Source of the DNA: Bacillota bacterium
Lineage (GTDB): Bacteria; Bacillota_I; Bacilli_A; RF39; UBA660
DNA length: 5,820 nucleotides
Assembly: GCA_015059245.1 (NCBI GenBank)
Contig: SVAU01000028.1
Coordinates: forward strand, 1 to 5,820
Direction: 5' to 3'
Shown here in pieces: positions 4,992-5,820 of the stretch; the stretch's first letter is position 1, and the number at the start of each line of letters is the position of its first letter. The notes under the pieces were generated by a model. It saw only the letters and a program-made list of their open reading frames with translations. It searched no databases and was not told where the DNA came from. The translations under genes were made by a program, and so were the position numbers.

Positions 4992-5038
4992 AAGATAAAA
5001 TAAAAATACCCCCATAAAAGAGAGTATATTATATATAA

Positions 5039-5820
5039 TTAACAAGTCTTAATAGGAAGAACTAATTGAACTAAAGAAGTATCTTCACTATTCTTAATAA
5101 CAATAGGAGAACTATCATTATTCATACAAAGAATAATCTTATCTTTATTAAAACTCTTAATAGCATCAAGCATAAACTTAGAACTAAAAGATATATTAAT
5201 TTCTTTATCAGATTCAACAGTAATCTTTTCTTCTACTTTACCAATTTCAGGACTATTTGAAGATATCATAAGTTCATTCTTATTTAAAGATAACTTAATA
5301 GTATTCTTATCTCTATCAGATGTAAGAAGAGATGCTCTATCTATCATATTAAATAAATCATCAAAAGAGCACTCTAGCTCAATATTAAAATCCTTAGGTA
5401 TAATATTAGATGTTGTTGGATAAGTACCACTAAGAAGTCTAGATAAGAATAACATATTACCATACTTAAACAATACCTTATTACTAAATAAATGAATCTC
5501 TAAAGTAATATCTTCATCATCTAACATCTTAGATAGTTCTACTAAATTCTTACCAGGAATAACAATATTAACATCATTCTCAACTTCATGATCAATAGAA
5601 ACTAACTTTCTAGCAAGTCTATAACTATCAGTAGCTAGTACTTCTAACTCACTACCATTAATTCTAAAGTTAATACCAGTAAGTAAAGGTCTTGTCTCAC
5701 TAGGAGAAGTAGCAAATACAGTTTGATTAATCATTTCCTTAAATACTTCAGTATTAATAACAATAGGTTCCTTAGTCTCATCTAAATCTAAATTAGGATA
5801 TTCATTAGGATTAACCCCAT
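5039..5820 (-). CDS. dnaN: DNA polymerase III beta clamp (5' end cut by window)
   Basis: DnaN forms the ring-shaped sliding clamp that tethers the replicative polymerase to DNA. The window holds the last 259 residues; the reading frame is open upstream of the internal Met at 5734 (GVNPNEYPNLDLDE...VINTEVFKE), so the gene continues past 5820 and would have about 120 further residues at the start. Recognisable segments are NQTVFATSPSETRPLLTGINF, LATDSYRLA, VIPGKNLVEL, FLSRLLSGTYP and the C-terminal LVLPIKT, which contributes to the partner-binding pocket (B. subtilis ends LILPVRTY). It ends in Thr-Cys with stop TAA at 5041-5039. The next gene on the strand is 489 bases away rather than the adjacent S4-domain gene and recF. 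dnaA would be expected just outside the window. Confidence 0.96.
   Translation of the reverse strand, partial: GVNPNEYPNLDLDETKEPIVINTEVFKEMINQTVFATSPSETRPLLTGINFRINGSELEVLATDSYRLARKLVSIDHEVENDVNIVIPGKNLVELSKMLDDEDITLEIHLFSNKVLFKYGNMLFLSRLLSGTYPTTSNIIPKDFNIELECSFDDLFNMIDRASLLTSDRDKNTIKLSLNKNELMISSNSPEIGKVEEKITVESDKEINISFSSKFMLDAIKSFNKDKIILCMNNDSSPIVIKNSEDTSLVQLVLPIKTC

Larger units (their letters stand above)
4550..5038. other. Long non-coding interval between dnaN and the insert operon
   Basis: These 489 bases hold no credible gene on either strand; the longest reading frames are under 20 codons without ribosome-binding sites. The interval is very AT-rich and unusually full of inverted and direct repeats, listed separately. 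Its layout would suit a control region for a mobile unit, or a replication or partition site. No perfect DnaA box (TTATCCACA) is present; TTATCAACA at 4875-4883 differs from it by one base. Confidence 0.7.

Noticed and set aside
4668..5000. CRISPR array or tRNA gene
   Set aside because: Repeats are too few and irregular for CRISPR, and no cloverleaf with tRNA T-loop sequence was seen.
4958..5017. Plus-strand 19-codon ORF from ATG 4958
   Set aside because: It starts inside the hairpin repeat, has no ribosome-binding site and overlaps the dnaN terminator region.
4550..5038. Classical oriC with DnaA-box cluster
   Set aside because: No perfect TTATCCACA was found, and the four TATCAACA half-sites miss a conserved position; kept only as an alternative for the palindromes.

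Overview
This window looks like a piece of a very AT-rich Firmicutes chromosome (class Bacilli or a related low-GC gut-type lineage) near the replication-initiation cluster. Every supported gene reads leftward, on the minus strand. In transcription order they are dnaN (5' end cut off by the window), a two-gene insert of unknown function, a comK-like regulator, recF and gyrB (3' end cut off by the window). The genetic code is the standard bacterial one: Trp is TGG in gyrB and comK, and TGA is used as the recF stop, so this is not a code-4 Mycoplasma. The lineage is inferred from base composition, gene order and the ComK family, not from a database match.

Region by region: 5820-5039 encodes the last 259 residues of the beta clamp DnaN. 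5038-4550 is a 489-base non-coding stretch packed with symmetry: a hairpin repeat (copy B) just after dnaN, a 12-bp direct repeat, two copies of the palindrome TATCAACA-N5-TGTTGATA about 240 bp apart, a 21-bp perfect inverted repeat with internal 24-bp direct repeats, and a further 12-bp inverted repeat. 4549-3547 holds two unrecognised genes (129 and 193 aa) in one small operon. 3546-3304 holds a second hairpin repeat (copy A, opposite orientation to B), an intrinsic terminator and the comK promoter and leader. 3303-2848 is a short ComK-family protein. 2847-2710 holds the recF promoter, a possible 25-codon ORF and a 6-codon minicistron overlapping the recF start. 2709-1597 is recF, and 1591-1 is gyrB.

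In Bacillus-type chromosomes the order is dnaA-dnaN-yaaA(S4)-recF-remB-gyrB. Here the S4-domain gene and remB are missing, and the dnaN-recF interval carries comK plus the two-gene insert. recF and gyrB form a translationally coupled pair. comK has its own promoter and is insulated from upstream transcription by a terminator. The two unknown genes use alanine codons unlike gyrB and lie between inverted hairpin repeats, which suggests that this part arrived as a unit. Three promoters (upstream of the insert operon, comK and recF) share an extended -10 of the form TATGN-TATAAT.

The most interesting points are the ComK homologue at this locus, which ends before the region that carries the MecA-recognition motif in B. 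subtilis; the possible two-gene element bounded by structure-conserved hairpins; the paired palindromes around a large inverted repeat; and the minicistron arrangement at recF.
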